Part shown: positions 36,748-47,284 of the stretch, piece after piece
Layout: each line of letters starts with the position of its first letter
Position numbering within the stretch: the stretch's first letter is position 1
Source of the DNA: Bradyrhizobium sp. CB1015
GTDB taxonomy: Bacteria; Pseudomonadota; Alphaproteobacteria; Rhizobiales; Xanthobacteraceae
Assembly: GCF_025200925.1 (NCBI RefSeq)
Contig: NZ_CP104174.1
Span: forward strand, 4,650,001 to 4,714,000
Direction: 5' to 3'
DNA: 64,000 nt
Notes under the pieces: model-generated
The model's database searches: none
What the model saw: the letters and a program-made list of their open reading frames with translations, nothing else
What the model was told of the DNA's origin: nothing
Translations under genes and position numbers: made by a program

Positions 36748-39252
36748 ATGCGCTTGCTGGTGCGGTTCATGGGCTTCCTGTTCGCCGCGGGAACAGTGGT
36801 GTTCCTTGTCGGTGTCGGGGCCGTGGCGGGCCTGATCTGGCATTTCTCCAAGGACTTGCCGGACTACTCTCAGCTTCAGGATTACGAGCCGCCGGTGATG
36901 ACGCGCGTGCACGCGGTCGACGGCTCGCTGGTCGGCGAATACGCCAAGGAGCGACGGCTGTATCTGCCGATCCAGGCGGTGCCAAAGCTCGTGATCAACG
37001 CGTTCCTCGCGGCCGAGGACAAGAATTTCTACGAGCATGGCGGCATCGACTACACCGGCATGGCGCGCGCAGGCCTGCTCTATCTCCAGAATTACGGCTC
37101 CAACCGCCGTCCGCAGGGTGCGTCCACGATCACTCAGCAGGTCGCCAAGAACTTCCTGCTCACCAACGAGGTTTCCTTCGCCCGCAAGATCAAGGAAGCC
37201 TTGCTGGCGATGCGCATCGAGAAGACCTATTCGAAGGACAAGATCCTCGAGTTGTATCTCAACGAAATCTATCTCGGCCTCGGCGCTTACGGCATCGCGG
37301 CGGCCTCGCTGGTCTATTTCGACAAGTCGGTGAACGAGCTGACGGTCGCGGAAGCGTCCTATCTGGCGGCGCTGCCGAAGATGCCGGCGACGCTGCATCC
37401 GGTCCGCAACCGCGACCGCGCCATCGAGCGCCGCAATTACGTGATCGACCGTCTGGTGGAGAACGGCTGGATCAAGCAGGCCGACGCCGACAAGGCGCGC
37501 AAGGAGCCGCTCGCCGTCACCAGCCGCTCCAACGGCGCCCACACCTTCGCCGGCGAGTATTTCGCCGAGGAAGTCCGCCGGGACATTTTCGAGCGCTACG
37601 GCGAGAAGAAGCTCTACGAGGGCGGCCTGTCGGTTCGCACCACGCTCGATCCGAAAATCCAGGTCATGGCGCGCAAGGCCATGGTCACCGGTCTCGTGAA
37701 CTATGACGAGCAGCAGGGTTATCGCGGCGCCATCAGCAAGCTCGACATTTCGGGCGACTGGGGTGTGAAGCTTGCCGAGATCAAGTCGCTGTCCGACATC
37801 TCTCCGTGGCGCATGGCGGTGGTGCTGGAGACCAGCGACCAGTCGGCGCGCATCGGCTTCCAGCCGAGCCGCGAGCTTGGCGGGGCCGTCAGCAAGCAGC
37901 GCGAGACCGGCATCGTCACTGTCGATGGCGTGCGCTGGGCGCGGGCCGTGCAGGGCGGCGCCAAAGGCAAGACGCCGACGGCGGTGTCGCAGGTGCTCCA
38001 GCCCGGCGACGTGATCTATGCCGATCCGCTCTACAAGGACGGCCAGCACGTCGAGGGCCAGTACCGGCTCCGCCAGATCCCGGAAGTCTCCGGCGCCATG
38101 GTGGTGATGGATCCCTGGACCGGCCGCGTGCTCGCGATGGTCGGCGGCTTCTCGTTCGACCAGAGCCAATTCAATCGCGCCACGCAGGCCTACCGGCAGC
38201 CGGGTTCGTCGTTCAAGCCGATCGTCTATTCGGCCGCGCTCGACAACGGCTATACGCCCTCGACCGTCGTGCTCGACGCGCCGATCGAAATCGACCAGGG
38301 CCAGGGCGCCGGCGTGTGGCGGCCTGAAAACTTCTCCTCCGGCAAATTCCAGGGACCGGTAACGCTGCGCAATGCGCTGCGGCAGTCGCTCAACACGGTG
38401 ACGGTGCGCCTTGCGCAGGATATCGGCATGCCGCTGATCGGCGAATATGCCCGCCGCTTCGGCGTCTATGACGAGCTGCCGAACTATCTCTCCTACGCGC
38501 TCGGCGCCGGCGAGACGACGGCGATGCGCATGGTCACGGCATACTCGATGCTCGCCAATGGCGGCCGTCGCGTGAAGCCGACGTTGATCGACCGCATCCA
38601 GGACCGTTACGGCCGCACCATCTTCAAGCACGACCAGCGCGAATGCCGCGGCTGCGACGCGCCCGGCGGCTGGAAGAACCAGCCCGAGCCGCAGCTGATC
38701 GACCGGCGCGAGCAGGTGCTGGATTCCATGACCGCCTATCAGATCACCGAGCTGATGGAAGGCGTGGTCCAGGCCGGCACCGCGACCGTGGTCAAGGAAG
38801 TTGGCAAGCCCGTCGCCGGCAAGACCGGCACCACCAACGAGGCCAAGGACGCCTGGTTCGTCGGCTTCTCGCCCGACGTCGCTGTCGCCATCTACATTGG
38901 CTACGACAAGCCGCGTCCGCTCGGCAAAGGCAACGCCGCAACCGGTGGCCATCTGGCCGCTCCGATCGCGCGCGATTTCCTCAAGCTCGCGCTCGCCGAC
39001 AAGCCCGCCGTTCCGTTCAAGGTGCCGGCCGGCATCAAGCTCGTCCGCGTCGTCGCCAAGACCGGCATGCGTGCCGGCCCCGGCGAGACCGGCGGAACCA
39101 TCCTCGAAGCCTTCAAGCCGGGCACGGCGCCGCCGGATAATTACTCCGTCATCGGCGTTGCCGACGCCGACGGGCGCGGCGGCATGCCGGCCTCGCAGCA
39201 GCAGCCGGATTCCGGTTTCCTGATGCGGCCGGGCACCGGCGGACTGTGGTAG
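36748..39252 (+). CDS. mrcA: Penicillin-binding protein 1A
   Basis: 834 residues, a bifunctional peptidoglycan synthase. An N-terminal membrane anchor is followed by a glycosyltransferase 51 domain (AAEDKNFYEHGGIDYTGMAR, GASTITQQVAKNFLLTNEVS). A C-terminal transpeptidase domain has the active-site serine in the SxxK motif RQPGSSFKPIVYSAALD and the KTGTTNEAKD motif. The SxN motif is probably RQSLNTVTVRLA. A disordered C-terminal tail follows. Length normal. Directly downstream of amiC and followed by a strong terminator at 39314-39349. Confidence 0.96.
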   Translation: MRLLVRFMGFLFAAGTVVFLVGVGAVAGLIWHFSKDLPDYSQLQDYEPPVMTRVHAVDGSLVGEYAKERRLYLPIQAVPKLVINAFLAAEDKNFYEHGGIDYTGMARAGLLYLQNYGSNRRPQGASTITQQVAKNFLLTNEVSFARKIKEALLAMRIEKTYSKDKILELYLNEIYLGLGAYGIAAASLVYFDKSVNELTVAEASYLAALPKMPATLHPVRNRDRAIERRNYVIDRLVENGWIKQADADKARKEPLAVTSRSNGAHTFAGEYFAEEVRRDIFERYGEKKLYEGGLSVRTTLDPKIQVMARKAMVTGLVNYDEQQGYRGAISKLDISGDWGVKLAEIKSLSDISPWRMAVVLETSDQSARIGFQPSRELGGAVSKQRETGIVTVDGVRWARAVQGGAKGKTPTAVSQVLQPGDVIYADPLYKDGQHVEGQYRLRQIPEVSGAMVVMDPWTGRVLAMVGGFSFDQSQFNRATQAYRQPGSSFKPIVYSAALDNGYTPSTVVLDAPIEIDQGQGAGVWRPENFSSGKFQGPVTLRNALRQSLNTVTVRLAQDIGMPLIGEYARRFGVYDELPNYLSYALGAGETTAMRMVTAYSMLANGGRRVKPTLIDRIQDRYGRTIFKHDQRECRGCDAPGGWKNQPEPQLIDRREQVLDSMTAYQITELMEGVVQAGTATVVKEVGKPVAGKTGTTNEAKDAWFVGFSPDVAVAIYIGYDKPRPLGKGNAATGGHLAAPIARDFLKLALADKPAVPFKVPAGIKLVRVVAKTGMRAGPGETGGTILEAFKPGTAPPDNYSVIGVADADGRGGMPASQQQPDSGFLMRPGTGGLW

Positions 39253-39313
39253 CGGATAACGTCTGATACGGACGAGGGGGCGGTTGCGCTTTCGCGCTGC
39301 CGCCGTTACATCC

Positions 39314-39349
39314 CCTGAAACGCGATCAGTCATCGCGTTTCAGGTTTTT
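39314..39349 (+). terminator. Rho-independent terminator of mrcA
   Basis: A 13-bp stem, cctgaaacgcgat paired with atcgcgtttcagg around a five-base loop, followed by TTTTT. A dispersed repeat (copy B) starts just after. Confidence 0.88.
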
Positions 39350-39355
39350 CGTTTG

Positions 39356-39402
39356 CGCATGATCCTGTCGGGAAACCGCTGCACTCTTTCCCGGATCATG
39401 CG
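39356..39402. repeat. Dispersed inverted-repeat element (copy B)
   Basis: Reverse-complement relative of the element at 1214-1264, about 80% identical, with the same gcatgatc ... gatcatgc arms. It lies between the mrcA terminator and prfB, inside the prfB upstream region. Confidence 0.75.
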
Positions 39403-39448
39403 CCAGCAAATCGAACGCGGACCCTAGTCCGCGACATCAGAGAACGAC

Positions 39449-40580
<1,132 letters not shown>

Positions 40581-40582
40581 CC

Positions 40583-41464
40583 ATGCCCCGCGTTGCCTTC
40601 ATCGGGCTCGGGCGGATGGGCCATGGCATGGCCGGCCGCTATCTCGATGCTGGCTTCACGGTGACGGTCTGGAATCGCGACAAGACAAAGGCCGAGGACC
40701 TGATCGCGCGCGGCGCGATTTGGGCGACCTCGCCGGAAGATGCCGCGATCGATGCCGACGCGGTCGTGACCATGGTCGCCGACGACGAGGCCTCGCGCGC
40801 GGTCTGGCTCGGCCTCGAGGGCGCCGCCAAGACGGCGAAGGCCGGCACCATCGCGATCGAATGCTCCACCGTCTCCTATGACCACGCCCGCGAGATGGGC
40901 CGCGAGCTCAACGCGCGCGGGCTGATCTATATCGATTGCCCCGTGACCGGATTGCCGGACGCCGCCGCGGCAGGGAAGTTGACGCTTCTGGTCGGCGCCG
41001 ACGCGGCCGATCTCGAGCGGGCGCGGCCCTATCTCGAACCGATCGGCTCGACCATCCGCCATTTCGGCGCGGTCGGCTCCGGCACGGTCTACAAGCTCAT
41101 CAACAATCTCATGGGCGCGATCCAGATCGCCGGCCTCGCCGAGGGCCTTGCGATTGCCGAGCAGGCCGGGCTCGACATGAACCTGGTGCTGGAATCGATC
41201 CAGGCAGGCGTCGCGGCAAGCCCGCAGGTAGCGCGTCACTCCAAGCGCATGGTCGCCCGCGATTTTTCCGGCGCAACCTTCACCGCGGCGCTGCGGCACA
41301 AGGATGCCGCCTACGCCGTCAAGCTCGCCGAGAGCCTGCTCGCCGGCAAGCCACTGGTCGCGCGCGCGGCGGTCGAGGCCTACGCGCAGGCGAAGGCCGC
41401 GATGCCCGATGACGATGAAGGCAAGATGATCGAGCTGGTGTCGCGGCCGAAGGGGCCGTCCTAG
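40583..41464 (+). CDS. 3-hydroxyisobutyrate dehydrogenase-family NAD(P)-oxidoreductase
   Basis: 293 residues of the beta-hydroxyacid dehydrogenase family. N-terminal Rossmann fold: FIGLGRMGHGMAGRYLDAGF (GxGxxG) and a cofactor-specificity stretch. The conserved substrate-binding loop IYIDCPVTGLPDAAAAGKLT and the catalytic Lys in VGSGTVYKLINNLMGAIQIA follow, with a helical C-terminal domain. It probably oxidises 3-hydroxyisobutyrate or a related short hydroxyacid, or reduces a semialdehyde such as tartronate. It starts two bases after the prfB stop, so the two are co-transcribed. Confidence 0.9.
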   Translation: MPRVAFIGLGRMGHGMAGRYLDAGFTVTVWNRDKTKAEDLIARGAIWATSPEDAAIDADAVVTMVADDEASRAVWLGLEGAAKTAKAGTIAIECSTVSYDHAREMGRELNARGLIYIDCPVTGLPDAAAAGKLTLLVGADAADLERARPYLEPIGSTIRHFGAVGSGTVYKLINNLMGAIQIAGLAEGLAIAEQAGLDMNLVLESIQAGVAASPQVARHSKRMVARDFSGATFTAALRHKDAAYAVKLAESLLAGKPLVARAAVEAYAQAKAAMPDDDEGKMIELVSRPKGPS

Positions 41465-41596
41465 CAAACCGCACTAAGGAGTGACCGCCTCGGTCATCCC
41501 ATTCGCGCCAGGCATCTTGTAAAACCGGTGCCGCGTCAGAAATCGGGTGGCAACATTGATCGCACCATTCTAGGCGATGGGGCGAGGTAAGACCCC

Positions 41597-42508
41597 ATGC
41601 CCCCAAGCGACTATCGGATCGACGCGCGCGACTGGTCGCTGCTTGCGGCGCTCTCGATTCTTTGGGGCGGCTCGTTCTTCTTCAACGGCGCGGCCTTGCG
41701 GGACTTGCCGCCGCTAACACTGGTATTTTTGCGCGTGGCGCTCGGCGCTGCGACGCTGCTGCCGCTGCTGCGCGCATATGGCATCGGCTTTCCCAAGAGC
41801 TGGGCGGGCTGGGCGCCATTCATCGCGATCGGGCTGCTCAACAACGTCATCCCGTTCTCGCTGATCGTGATCGGCCAGACTTTCATTCCGAGTGGCCTGG
41901 CCTCGATCCTGAACGCGACCACGCCGATGTTCACGGTTATCGTCATGATTGCAGCGGGCGAGGAGGCCTTGCAGATGCGCCGCCTGGCCGGGGTGGCGTT
42001 GGGCCTTGCCGGCGTGATCCTTCTGCGCGGATGGGGCTTCGAGACAAGGCCGGGGCAGGGGTTCGGCATCCTGCTCTGCCTCGGCGGCGCACTGAGCTAC
42101 GGCTTTGCGGCGCTGGCGGCGCGGCGATTGCTGAAGGACGCAGCGCCGCTGGGGACGGCCACGTTTCAACTGATGGCATCCACCGTGATGATGGCGGTCG
42201 TCGCTGGCGTGGTGGAGCAGCCATGGCAGCTACCGACACCGCGCCTCACGACCTGGTTCGCCGTGCTCGGCCTCGCCGCGCTTTCGACTGCGCTCGCCTA
42301 CATCGTCTTCTTTCAGGTCGTACGGCGCTCGGGCGCGAGCAATGTGATGCTGGTGACGCTGCTCATTCCCGTCACCGCCATCCTGCTGGGCTGGCTGGTG
42401 CTGGGTGAGCCGATCTCCGGCCGCGAGATCGCGGGCGCAATCGTCATCGGCAGCGCGCTGCTGGTGATTGACGGGCGTGCACTCGGCTTGCTGCGCCCCG
42501 GCACGTAA
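41597..42508 (+). CDS. EamA/DMT-family membrane transporter
   Basis: 303 residues with ten hydrophobic segments in two EamA repeats (SILWGGSFFFNGAALRDLPP, and in the second half AFVLGLAALSTALAYIVFFQ-like text). The family mostly exports amino acids or small metabolites. The substrate is not determinable. The ATG at 41597 follows a 132-base non-coding gap and GGCGAGG. Confidence 0.85.
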   Translation: MPPSDYRIDARDWSLLAALSILWGGSFFFNGAALRDLPPLTLVFLRVALGAATLLPLLRAYGIGFPKSWAGWAPFIAIGLLNNVIPFSLIVIGQTFIPSGLASILNATTPMFTVIVMIAAGEEALQMRRLAGVALGLAGVILLRGWGFETRPGQGFGILLCLGGALSYGFAALAARRLLKDAAPLGTATFQLMASTVMMAVVAGVVEQPWQLPTPRLTTWFAVLGLAALSTALAYIVFFQVVRRSGASNVMLVTLLIPVTAILLGWLVLGEPISGREIAGAIVIGSALLVIDGRALGLLRPGT

Positions 42509-42587
42509 GCTCCCACTTCCAAATCGGTAAAATCAATGGTTGTATAAGCGCATTTTCTCACCAACTCACTTTTTGAGGGAAAGCGCC

Positions 42588-43619
42588 ATGAATTATACGG
42601 GACTGCGGTGGCTCAAGGACGCAAAGCTGCGGAATCGCATTGTTGAAGGGTTGGGCAGATTGCGCGCCGGCCTGAGAAAGAAGGTGCCCGCCAAGAGCGA
42701 CAGCACGTTGCTGCTAGCTACCTGGAATATCCGCGAGTTCGGCGGGACCAAGTATGGGGGGCGCATGACCGATGCTATGTACTACATCGCGGAGTGCATG
42801 AGCCGCTTCGACCTGATTGCAGTCCAAGAAGTACGTGCCGATCTCAGGGCACTCAAGGAGATACTGCGCCTGTTGGGTCGGCAGTGGGACGTCATCTTCA
42901 CCGACGTGAGCTACGCTGACGGCAACAATTTTGAACGGCTCGCCTTCGTCTATAACACGGCCAAGGTCAGCTTCACCGGATTGGCTGGTGAACTGGTGCT
43001 GCCGAGCAAGGCCGCCACCGAGAGAATGAGCCAAATCGCTCGCACCCCCTTCGTCTGCGGCTTCCAGGTGGGCTGGGCCAAGTTTAACCTGTGTACGGTC
43101 CACATCTATTACGGTACCGCCAAAGCTGAGGAACCGCGGCGGGTCGACGAGATTAACGCTCTCGCCAATTTGCTTGCGGCCAAGGCAAAGGATTACATCA
43201 ACACCAGTGCGCCGGTCGACTACTCGCCTGAACATCTGGTGCTACTTGGCGACTTCAACATTTTTTCGCGGACTGATGCGACATATGAGGCGATCACGAA
43301 GAACAAATTCGAGGTGCCGACAGAACTGCAAAAGCTCCCCACTGGCAGCAACGTCGACCAGAACAAGTTTTACGACCAGATCGCGTTTTTCAAGCAGAAG
43401 GTCGGCGTGAAGAATACCAGGGCGGGCGTTTTCGATTTTTTTGATTACGTCTTCAGCGATCCGAAGGAATTCAAAGGGATCAAGGGCGCGCCTACAGCGA
43501 AATCATTCAGACAGTGGCGCACCTACCAGATGTCCGACCACTTGATCATGTGGTGCGAGTTCAGCGTCGACCAGACGGACGCCTACCTCAAGTCATTGGC
43601 AGAGTGGGACGGCAAGTAA
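42588..43619 (+). CDS. Endonuclease/exonuclease/phosphatase-fold protein
   Basis: 343 residues of the EEP (DNase I-like) superfamily. Signature residues are visible in order: LATWNIREFGG (Asn), DLIAVQEVRADL (metal Glu), HLVLLGDFNIFSRTD (Asp-Asn), and MSDHLIMWCEF (Asp-His). It could be a nuclease, a sphingomyelinase-like enzyme or a phosphatase. No signal peptide is obvious. The start at 42588 has GAGGGA upstream; the frame is open from 42540. Codon use and GC are lower than those of the surrounding genes, and with the next gene it looks like an accessory insertion. Confidence 0.8.
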   Translation: MNYTGLRWLKDAKLRNRIVEGLGRLRAGLRKKVPAKSDSTLLLATWNIREFGGTKYGGRMTDAMYYIAECMSRFDLIAVQEVRADLRALKEILRLLGRQWDVIFTDVSYADGNNFERLAFVYNTAKVSFTGLAGELVLPSKAATERMSQIARTPFVCGFQVGWAKFNLCTVHIYYGTAKAEEPRRVDEINALANLLAAKAKDYINTSAPVDYSPEHLVLLGDFNIFSRTDATYEAITKNKFEVPTELQKLPTGSNVDQNKFYDQIAFFKQKVGVKNTRAGVFDFFDYVFSDPKEFKGIKGAPTAKSFRQWRTYQMSDHLIMWCEFSVDQTDAYLKSLAEWDGK

Positions 43620-43735
43620 GCCCGCCTGCGACGTAACTCCTGCGTTTGACCTGTAACCGAATGGCGTCAATTGGCACCACCATAAGTAGCAGGAGTCTTG
43701 CCAGGTAACCTTATGAACAGCACCCGGAGGTTTCC

Positions 43736-44695
43736 ATGATGCTTTCGACGCAACGCTCCCTCGCGGCAGCCCAACTCGGCCGCAATAGCTTGAAAGAAGT
43801 CGTAGAGTCCCGAGCGCCGCTGCGAGAGGCCGCCCTGGAGTCGTTTCGCCGCAGGAATGCAGTTCTCGACGGGATCTTCTACGACATCGGCAGGATCACC
43901 CACGCGGAGGCGCTCAAGACCGCACCCTGGCTCGCACGAGAAGGCGCGATCTTGATTGTCCCGCCGTCGGACGCCGGCTCGCTCCTCCTTTGCAATACCA
44001 TTGATGACTTCTGGAATGCCGGCGGTGCAGACGTCCGCGTCTTGGCGGTAGCCGGCGTCGGCAGCTCGGCAATCGGTGCGGCCGCTTTTGCGCGCAACGT
44101 CGCTGACGCATTCAGGGTGAGGGTCGCCGCCGTAGTGTCCGGTTATGGTCTCGCCGATCTCCTTACGGAGGCACTCGGCGGCTGGTTCTGGTTCGGTGGC
44201 CTCAACCGCCTGCGTCATCAGTTTGAGGCCCTGGATGACATGAGCCGAGTGCTCAACCGACCCGAGATGCTCAGCCAAGCCTCATCGCCGCTTGAGCTCG
44301 GTCGCGTCAGCCTCGATACCCGGACTGTCGTCGCGCTGCTTGGCGATCGCCGTTTCAACTTCGCGCTGGTGACCGGGCACTCCAAGGGCAACCTGGTCAT
44401 CTCGGAGGCGCTGTACGAACTGGAAGAGCGGGAGGCAGGCCGAGCCGTTCCCGCGGACAAGTTCTGGATAGTCACGGTATCCGCGGCTGTCGCAATGCCG
44501 CCCCGGTACAGGGAGAAGATCATCGACGTGATGGGGACGATCGACGGATTCGGTGCTCTTAATTCGACGCCTGGAATCTCGATTGATAAGCGGTGTTCAT
44601 TCAGCTGGCACCACACAAACACGGATCTGCCGTGGCACCTGCCTGTGACGAAGGTCTTTAGAGAACTGAAGGAGGAGCGGAGTCTCGTGGTCTGA
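43736..44695 (+). CDS. GxSxG alpha/beta-hydrolase-like protein, unknown function
   Basis: 319 residues. The central motif LVTGHSKGNLVISEALYELE has the Ser nucleophile of a lipase-type GxSxG elbow. The N-terminal region (about 1-110) contains a helix-rich segment, and a hydrophobic run AVAGVGSSAIGAAAFARNVA. There is no obvious signal peptide. A late WHHTNTDLPWHLPVTKVF may supply the catalytic His. I do not recognise a named subfamily. GGAGG lies five bases before the ATG. It follows the EEP-fold gene in the same direction. Confidence 0.65.
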   Translation: MMLSTQRSLAAAQLGRNSLKEVVESRAPLREAALESFRRRNAVLDGIFYDIGRITHAEALKTAPWLAREGAILIVPPSDAGSLLLCNTIDDFWNAGGADVRVLAVAGVGSSAIGAAAFARNVADAFRVRVAAVVSGYGLADLLTEALGGWFWFGGLNRLRHQFEALDDMSRVLNRPEMLSQASSPLELGRVSLDTRTVVALLGDRRFNFALVTGHSKGNLVISEALYELEEREAGRAVPADKFWIVTVSAAVAMPPRYREKIIDVMGTIDGFGALNSTPGISIDKRCSFSWHHTNTDLPWHLPVTKVFRELKEERSLVV

Positions 44696-44836
44696 GCAGG
44701 AGGAACGCCAGGGCCCGGCTTCACCAATCCCAAACGGAATGCGTGACTTAAGACGAGGGCTGGCCGATGAACGGCCAGTGCCGGTTGCGCGAAAAGTCCT
44801 GATTTTTATGCGTTCGCTGGGGAAGCGCGCGCAAGC

Positions 44837-46192
44837 TCAGCCCGCGCTGAGCCGCACGCCGGCGCGCAAGAACTTCTGCGGATCCACCGCTTCACCTTCG
44901 ATGCGGGTCTCATAGTGCAGGTGCGGACCGGTGGAGCGGCCGGTCGAGCCGACGAGGCCGATGACCTGGCCGATCTTCACGACCTCGCCGACCCTGACGT
45001 TGATTTCGGAGAGATGGCCGTAGCGGGTCGAAAGCCCGTTGCCGTGGTCGACCTCGACCATGCGGCCATAGCCGCCGGACCAGCCGGCGGAAACCACCTT
45101 GCCGTAGGCGGTGACGCGGACAGGGTCACCGCTGGCGGCGCGGAAATCGAGGCCGGTGTGCATCGCGGGCCGACCCAGGAAAGGATCGCTGCGCACGCCG
45201 AAGCCCGAGGTGAACTCGACCTCGCCGATGACCGGCTTGCGGTAGGGCACCAGCGCCAGCGTGCGGTTGAGACGGTCCATCTCGGCGCGCGTGGTGTGGA
45301 TGCGATTGAGCTGCTTCTCGAACGGTCCGGCATTCGCCGTCAACTTGACGGGGACGAACGGTCCGCCCATCGCACTGCGCGGCACTGCGGCTTCGAGATG
45401 GGAAAGGTTCAGGCCGAGATCGCTGACCACGCTGCGCATCCGGCGCATGCGCGAATCCATATTTTCCTCGACCGCATTGAGCGCCGCCATCTGGCGCCGC
45501 TCGACCTGATCAAGCGAGGTCGTGAGCCGGACCAGCACGTTGTCGAAACCCTGGTTTTTGGCGAACTGGCTGGTCGGGGCTGCGACGACGCTCGGCGCGC
45601 GCGATTCGAGGCGCGCTTCGCGATCCGGCGGCGCCACGAAGATCACGGTGTCGCTGATCGGCGATGGTTTTGGCGTGGTCTGGCTTGAATCGCCGCGCTG
45701 CGGGGCGGCGCGGGGAATCGAGCCGGTCACGTCGGGCATGGCGCCGAGCGCCGTGGCCCGGGACTCCAGCGCCGTCTGGCGCTTCATGATCTGGTCGAGC
45801 TTCTGGTCGAACTGCTCCTGGTCGAGCAATTGGCGGCTGGTGGTGCGATCGACCTTGGCGCGCAGCTCGGCGATGCGGTCCTCATAGGCGTATTGCATCT
45901 CGGCCTGGCGGGCGATCAGCCGGGTCAGGACGTCGTCACGGAACGCGAAATAGGTGGCTGTGGCGGCCGACCACAGCCCGAGCAGCACCACGGTGCCGAC
46001 CACGATCCAGAACACCACGGGCCCGAAGCGGACCTGCTTGCCGGCATGAACAATGGTGTAGGCATCGTCGGTGGCGGGCAGGGGAATCGCGGTCACCGCC
46101 GCCGGGGCGGCCGAACGGCGCTGAAAGGCCCGTCCGTGGTCGTGAGGGTGATGTTGGGGGTACTGCGAGTATTGGGCAGAACTTTTCGACAT
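44837..46192 (-). CDS. M23 family metallopeptidase with coiled coil
   Basis: 451 residues. A cytoplasmic N-terminal stretch precedes one transmembrane helix (about 60-80) and a long coiled coil (about 80-250), then a C-terminal M23 (LytM) domain. The zinc motifs MHTGLDFRAASGDPV (HxxxD) and GPHLHYETRIEGEAVDP (HxH) are both present. It is an endopeptidase or an EnvC-like amidase activator for cell division. The start at 46192 has GGGAG just upstream; a GTG at 46198 is possible. Confidence 0.9.
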   Translation of the reverse strand: MSKSSAQYSQYPQHHPHDHGRAFQRRSAAPAAVTAIPLPATDDAYTIVHAGKQVRFGPVVFWIVVGTVVLLGLWSAATATYFAFRDDVLTRLIARQAEMQYAYEDRIAELRAKVDRTTSRQLLDQEQFDQKLDQIMKRQTALESRATALGAMPDVTGSIPRAAPQRGDSSQTTPKPSPISDTVIFVAPPDREARLESRAPSVVAAPTSQFAKNQGFDNVLVRLTTSLDQVERRQMAALNAVEENMDSRMRRMRSVVSDLGLNLSHLEAAVPRSAMGGPFVPVKLTANAGPFEKQLNRIHTTRAEMDRLNRTLALVPYRKPVIGEVEFTSGFGVRSDPFLGRPAMHTGLDFRAASGDPVRVTAYGKVVSAGWSGGYGRMVEVDHGNGLSTRYGHLSEINVRVGEVVKIGQVIGLVGSTGRSTGPHLHYETRIEGEAVDPQKFLRAGVRLSAG

Positions 46193-46303
46193 CGGCACTC
46201 CCGCGCCGGTCGGATGGGTTCCTTGCGGCTCAATTGCCGCAGCAATCTGGGCCGGTCATGGTTAATTTTCCGCAAATGGGAACGCGCGAATTTAACGGAC
46301 TGG

Positions 46304-46993
46304 TTAAAGGCTTCTTGCCGCCTCCAGCACCTCGCCGGCATGGCCGTCGACCCGGACGTGGCGCCAGACCCGCGCCACCCGACCGTCGGCCCCGACCAGT
46401 ATCGTGGTGCGAAGAATCCCAAGGAAGCTCTTGCCATACATGGATTTTTGCCCCCAGGCGCCATACGCCTCCAGCATCTCATGTTTCTCGTCCGAGATGA
46501 GGGGAATGCCGAGCATGTGCTTGTCGCGGAACTTCTCCTGGGCCTTAACCGGATCGGCGGAGATGCCGAGCACGGCCGTGCCGGCGGCGGCGAAGGCGTC
46601 GGCCAGGCGGGTGAAGTCGATCGCCTCCCTCGTGCAGCCGGGCGTATCGGCCTGGGGGTAGAAGAACAGGACGAGCTTTCGGCCGGCATAATCCGCCAGG
46701 GTGACCACGTCGCCGCCGTCGCGCGGCAGGCGGAAGGCGGGGGCCTTTTGGCCCTCGGCCAAGCCGGACTTCGCCGCAGCCGGAGCGGAGGCCGATTTGG
46801 AGGATTTTAACTGTTTCGATGCGGCCTTATGTGATCCTGCTTTTGCTATGGTCGCGGCTGATTTGCGCGCCGGTGTCCGCTGCGTTTTCGCGGATCTTGT
46901 TTGACTCGATGCCCGCGTTTTTGCGGTCTTCTTTTTGGCGGTCGGACTGCCGGAGGGCGTTTTGGACGATTTCTTTCGGGATTTCTTGGACAT
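46304..46993 (-). CDS. bcp: Bcp-type peroxiredoxin with Lys-rich N-terminal tail
   Basis: 229 residues. The C-terminal 160 are an AhpC/Bcp peroxiredoxin that reduces organic hydroperoxides, with the peroxidatic Cys in ADTPGCTREAIDFTRLADAF. The residue five positions further, often the resolving Cys of Bcp (GCTxExC), is not Cys, so it may be a 1-Cys enzyme. The N-terminal 70 residues are Lys/Ser/Ala/Thr-rich (SKKSRKKSSKTPSGSPTAKK), resembling histone H1 tails. The ATG at 46993 has AAGGAAGG upstream. Confidence 0.88.
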   Translation of the reverse strand: MSKKSRKKSSKTPSGSPTAKKKTAKTRASSQTRSAKTQRTPARKSAATIAKAGSHKAASKQLKSSKSASAPAAAKSGLAEGQKAPAFRLPRDGGDVVTLADYAGRKLVLFFYPQADTPGCTREAIDFTRLADAFAAAGTAVLGISADPVKAQEKFRDKHMLGIPLISDEKHEMLEAYGAWGQKSMYGKSFLGILRTTILVGADGRVARVWRHVRVDGHAGEVLEAARSL

Positions 46994-47284
46994 ACGCCTT
47001 CCTTTCGACGCTTTCGGCAGGTCAACCGAAGCGGTATTGCAGCTCTTGTCCGGCGAGCCGGAATCGCGCCCTTGGCTGGGCAAGTCTGACGACGCCGGAG
47101 TATGGTTACAAGGAATTCCACGCACCACCCCACTGCTCGTTGAACGCGCTCCCGGGGCGAAATGACGAACAGCAGGAATATTCGAGGTATGGCGGCAGTG
47201 CCGGCGCAGGGAGCGTCACTTCCCGCGAACGGCTGCGGTCCCGGCGGCGCTCAATCCTATGACGGGCGCCTGTATCGAGAAGCA

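Noticed and set aside
44759..44779. Hairpin ctggccg/cggccag after the GxSxG hydrolase as terminator
   Set aside because: Good stem but no T run on either side.
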